Origin: Bacillus sp. AFS037270
Lineage (GTDB): Bacteria > Bacillota > Bacilli > Bacillales_B > DSM-18226
NCBI RefSeq assembly: GCF_002585305.1
Contig: NZ_NUNF01000061.1
Coordinates: 1 to 16,270, forward strand
Reading direction: 5' to 3'
DNA: 16,270 nt
In this document: in pieces, positions 14,540 to 16,270 of the stretch
Layout: each line of letters opens with the position of its first letter
Position numbering within the stretch: position 1 is the stretch's first letter
The notes under the pieces: model-generated
Told to the model about the DNA's origin: nothing
The model's input: the letters and a program-made list of their open reading frames with translations, nothing else
The model's database searches: none
Made by a program: the position numbers and the translations under genes

Positions 14540-15084
14540 ATGGTTTACAAAATATATATTCAAAATCATATTCAGCAGCATTTTAATTTTTCTGATAAAA
14601 AAGTATTGGATTTTGGAGAGGTACCGGAGCAAACTGCACCCTATGTACACCTGAACATTATTTTGGGATAGATCCTGATTCATACAGGATTGAATATGCC
14701 AAACGATTATATAACCAGTACCGATTTGAAACTTTCATGGCAAATGAACTTCCTGCAGACAACAATAGCTTTGATTTTATTTTAATTATTGCTGTACTGC
14801 ACCATATCCCTCCAGAAATGGTTTATGGTTATATAAAAGAATTCAAGCGGTTCTTAAAACCAGAAGGTAGAATTGTAGTTATGGAACCCTGCTTGTTTAA
14901 AAAGTCTCCAATCAGTAATTGGTTTATGAGATCGAATGATAAAGATGATTACATTTTGAGAGAAGAAGAGTATCTAAATTACTTTTTAAAGGAAAAATTC
15001 CGATGCAAGGTTCTAAAAAAATTTCAAAAGTGTTTTTTTATAATGAGTTGTATTTTTCAGCCTACTTATAATTTCTTGGAGTAA
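14540..15084 (+). pseudogene. Class I SAM-dependent methyltransferase, frameshifted in motif I
   Basis: The first frame, from ATG 14540, gives MVYKIYIQNHIQQHF..KKVLDFG and then runs into a stop at 14672-14674. From 14626 a different frame continues the same protein: GANCTLCTPEHYFGIDPDS, FDFILIIAVLHHIPPEMV, and the strand after it, KPEGRIVVMEPC. The expected VLDFGCGTGA (GGA TGT GGT ACC GGA) is replaced by GGAGAGGTACCGGA, one base short. A one-base deletion thus disrupts the glycine-rich SAM-binding loop. The intact protein would have had about 181 residues, with the motifs of UbiE/Coq5-like methyltransferases. The downstream ATG at 14737 yields only a 115-residue fragment without the SAM loop. 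Confidence 0.75.
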
Positions 15085-15108
15085 AGTATTTAGGAAGTGA
15101 TTGAAGAT

Positions 15109-15750
15109 ATGAAGGGACAAAGTGTCGTGACAATCCATGTTATGTTATTACTGGTTGTTAACGCCGTTTTTATTTGGTCAATTATCAAGCCTGCCAGCTA
15201 TTTGTCATGGGCATTGGAAGCCACTCCGGCCATTATCGTTTTGATGATCGCACTATCCACATACAAAAAGTTTCGTTTAACTACTCTCTCTTACATCATT
15301 ATTGCTATTATGGCTATTTTGATGTTTGTCGGCGGCCATTACACCTATTCAAAGGTTCCTCTCTTTAATTGGCTAAAAGATACTTTTGATTTTAAAAGAA
15401 ATCACTACGATCGATTTGGACATTTTATGAAAGGCATGTTTAGCATTGTAATAAGAGAAATATTATTAAGGAAAACCCTTTTAACAAAAGGCACCTGGTT
15501 ATTTTGGATCGTTACAAGTATTTCTCTGGCCATCTCTGCTATATATGAAATTGTTGAATGGATTAGTTTTGTGATAGGCAAGGGAGGAAAAACTGCTAAA
15601 AACTTTCTAGGGAACCAAGGCGATATATGGGATGCACAATGGGATATGGTATTAACCTTAGCTGGTACATTCATTGCATTACTTTTCCTATCCAAACTGC
15701 ATAATAGGTTGTTGCGAAAAGAATTAGGAAAAAGTCATTCAAACTTCTAA
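15109..15750 (+). CDS. DUF2238 / YjdF-like membrane protein
   Basis: The integral membrane protein has 213 residues and about six hydrophobic helices. The family's conserved blocks are visible: GGHYTYSKVPLFNWLKD, NHYDRFGHFMKGM, AIYEIVEWI and LGNQGDIWDAQWDM. The function of DUF2238 (E. coli YjdF-like) proteins is not established. The start is ATG 15109, seven bases after AGGAAGTGAT (15092-15101), a near match to the extended Shine-Dalgarno AGGAGGTGAT. GTG 15097 lies inside that site. It follows the broken methyltransferase gene by 24 bases, so the two may once have been cotranscribed. Confidence 0.85.
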   Translation: MKGQSVVTIHVMLLLVVNAVFIWSIIKPASYLSWALEATPAIIVLMIALSTYKKFRLTTLSYIIIAIMAILMFVGGHYTYSKVPLFNWLKDTFDFKRNHYDRFGHFMKGMFSIVIREILLRKTLLTKGTWLFWIVTSISLAISAIYEIVEWISFVIGKGGKTAKNFLGNQGDIWDAQWDMVLTLAGTFIALLFLSKLHNRLLRKELGKSHSNF

Positions 15751-15873
15751 GAACTGGACTCTAATTATAAAAATAAAAAAACAAAATTAATTAACCTAAA
15801 AAAGTACCATCTTTTTCACTCCTGGATTATCTACAGAAAATATTTTGATAAAAAAAAGATGTCATGAAAAAAC

Positions 15874-16143
15874 CTATTTGGTGGTATTTAAATTATTGTT
15901 GGGGATTAATTCCTTAGAAAACTCAGTTAATCCAACGATATTCGGCATCGGGGTTTTTCCCATTCCAATATTATTAAATAAATTTTGTATTGGTCTCACC
16001 ATATTTCTGTTTCGATTTCTGCCTAATCCATATGCTGCAACACTTAATCCCAAACCTAATAAGGTACCCCACATTATCCCCCTATTGTTTCTTCTTCTTC
16101 TGCCAAACATATTTAAAAAAGGTTGTCTTCCACCAATATTCAA
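15874..16143 (-). CDS. Small Arg/Gly/Asn-rich hypothetical protein
   Basis: The protein has 89 residues from TTG 16143, or 78 from the ATG at 16110. It has a basic stretch, GRRRRNNRG, then a short glycine-rich hydrophobic segment (IMWGTLLGLGLSVAAYGLG) and a second basic patch, GRNRNRN. It resembles small basic hypothetical proteins of Bacillaceae, whose function is unknown to me. Neither start has a good ribosome binding site, so the N-terminus is uncertain. It is convergent with the DUF2238 gene. Confidence 0.55.
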   Translation of the reverse strand: MNIGGRQPFLNMFGRRRRNNRGIMWGTLLGLGLSVAAYGLGRNRNRNMVRPIQNLFNNIGMGKTPMPNIVGLTEFSKELIPNNNLNTTK

Positions 16144-16159
16144 AAGCGTGAAAAAAACA

Positions 16160-16196
16160 AAAACCTAATCAAGCAAATGAATGTTGATTAGGTTTT
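16160..16196 (-). terminator. Rho-independent terminator for a gene entering from the right
   Basis: AAAACCTAATCA (16160-16171) and TGATTAGGTTTT (16185-16196) form a perfect 12-bp stem with a 13-base loop. On the minus strand it is followed by GTTTTTTT, a good U-tract. It would therefore stop transcripts coming from beyond the right edge before the small gene at 15874. Confidence 0.7.
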
Positions 16197-16243
16197 GTTC
16201 TTTGTTTTCTATTAAAACCATTGTTGATTTGTCTTCTACTTAT

Positions 16244-16270
16244 TTATAAGAATGGGTAGATCGCATTAGC
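16244..16270 (-). CDS. Possible 3' end of a gene from beyond the right edge
   Basis: One minus-strand frame reads ..ANAIYPFL then TAA (16246-16244), 48 bases before the terminator at 16160-16196. Only eight residues are visible. The call rests on the terminator position. Confidence 0.25.
   Translation of the reverse strand, partial: ANAIYPFL

Noticed and set aside
15845..16168. Plus-strand open frame of 107 codons
   Set aside because: It is antisense to the small Arg/Gly-rich gene, whose minus-strand product has family-like composition. Its proline-rich product looks like a reverse reading of that gene.
1..16270. CRISPR array, tRNA, rRNA, integrase or intact transposase
   Set aside because: No regularly spaced repeats, no tRNA or rRNA-like sequence, and no reading frame with transposase or recombinase motifs was seen on either strand.

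Overview
The window looks like a chromosomal accessory region of a low-GC Firmicute, most likely a Bacillaceae member (Bacillus sensu lato). The grounds are AT-rich DNA, strong AGGAGG-type ribosome binding sites, frequent TTG starts, a lipoprotein-anchored ABC binding protein, and small proteins of Bacillus type. No rRNA, tRNA, CRISPR array or transposase was found.

Left flank (1-3600): the 5' end of an unknown gene (1-104, minus); a degraded papain/C39-like cysteine-peptidase-like gene whose start codon appears changed from ATG to ATA (401-1090, minus); then a two-gene minus-strand unit made of a protein with a C-terminal four-cysteine motif and a HEPN-domain protein with an intact RNxxxH motif. 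A GC-rich, hairpin-forming block without a convincing gene lies at 3340-3420.

Core (3552-13490): a complete-looking carbohydrate-uptake and catabolism locus built as two divergent transcription units around an AraC-family regulator. The minus-strand unit runs binding protein, intergenic hairpin, two permeases, ADP-ribosylglycohydrolase-fold enzyme, GH99-like/WbsX protein, terminator. The plus-strand unit runs AraC regulator, a second larger ADP-ribosylglycohydrolase-fold enzyme with a beta-rich C-terminal extension, and an amidohydrolase of the fuconolactonase (COG3618) type, joined by an ATGA overlap. No ABC ATPase is encoded, so a shared MsmX-type ATPase is presumably used. None of the enzymes has a signal peptide, so the imported substrate is probably broken down in the cytoplasm. 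A 14-nt direct repeat with a 21-bp period overlaps the -35 region of the binding-protein promoter, as expected for an AraC activator. A similar but weaker arrangement lies before the second ADP-ribosylglycohydrolase gene. A cre-like site lies inside the binding-protein gene.

Right flank (13620-16270): more decayed genes. These are a second, 5'-truncated copy of the cysteine-peptidase-like gene, fused at a sharp junction to the first ~65 codons of a metallophosphoesterase gene, and a methyltransferase gene frameshifted in its SAM-binding loop. An intact DUF2238/YjdF-like membrane protein and a small Arg/Gly/Asn-rich protein follow. The two related remnants, in the same orientation on either side of the sugar locus, suggest that this region has been reshaped by insertion or recombination.
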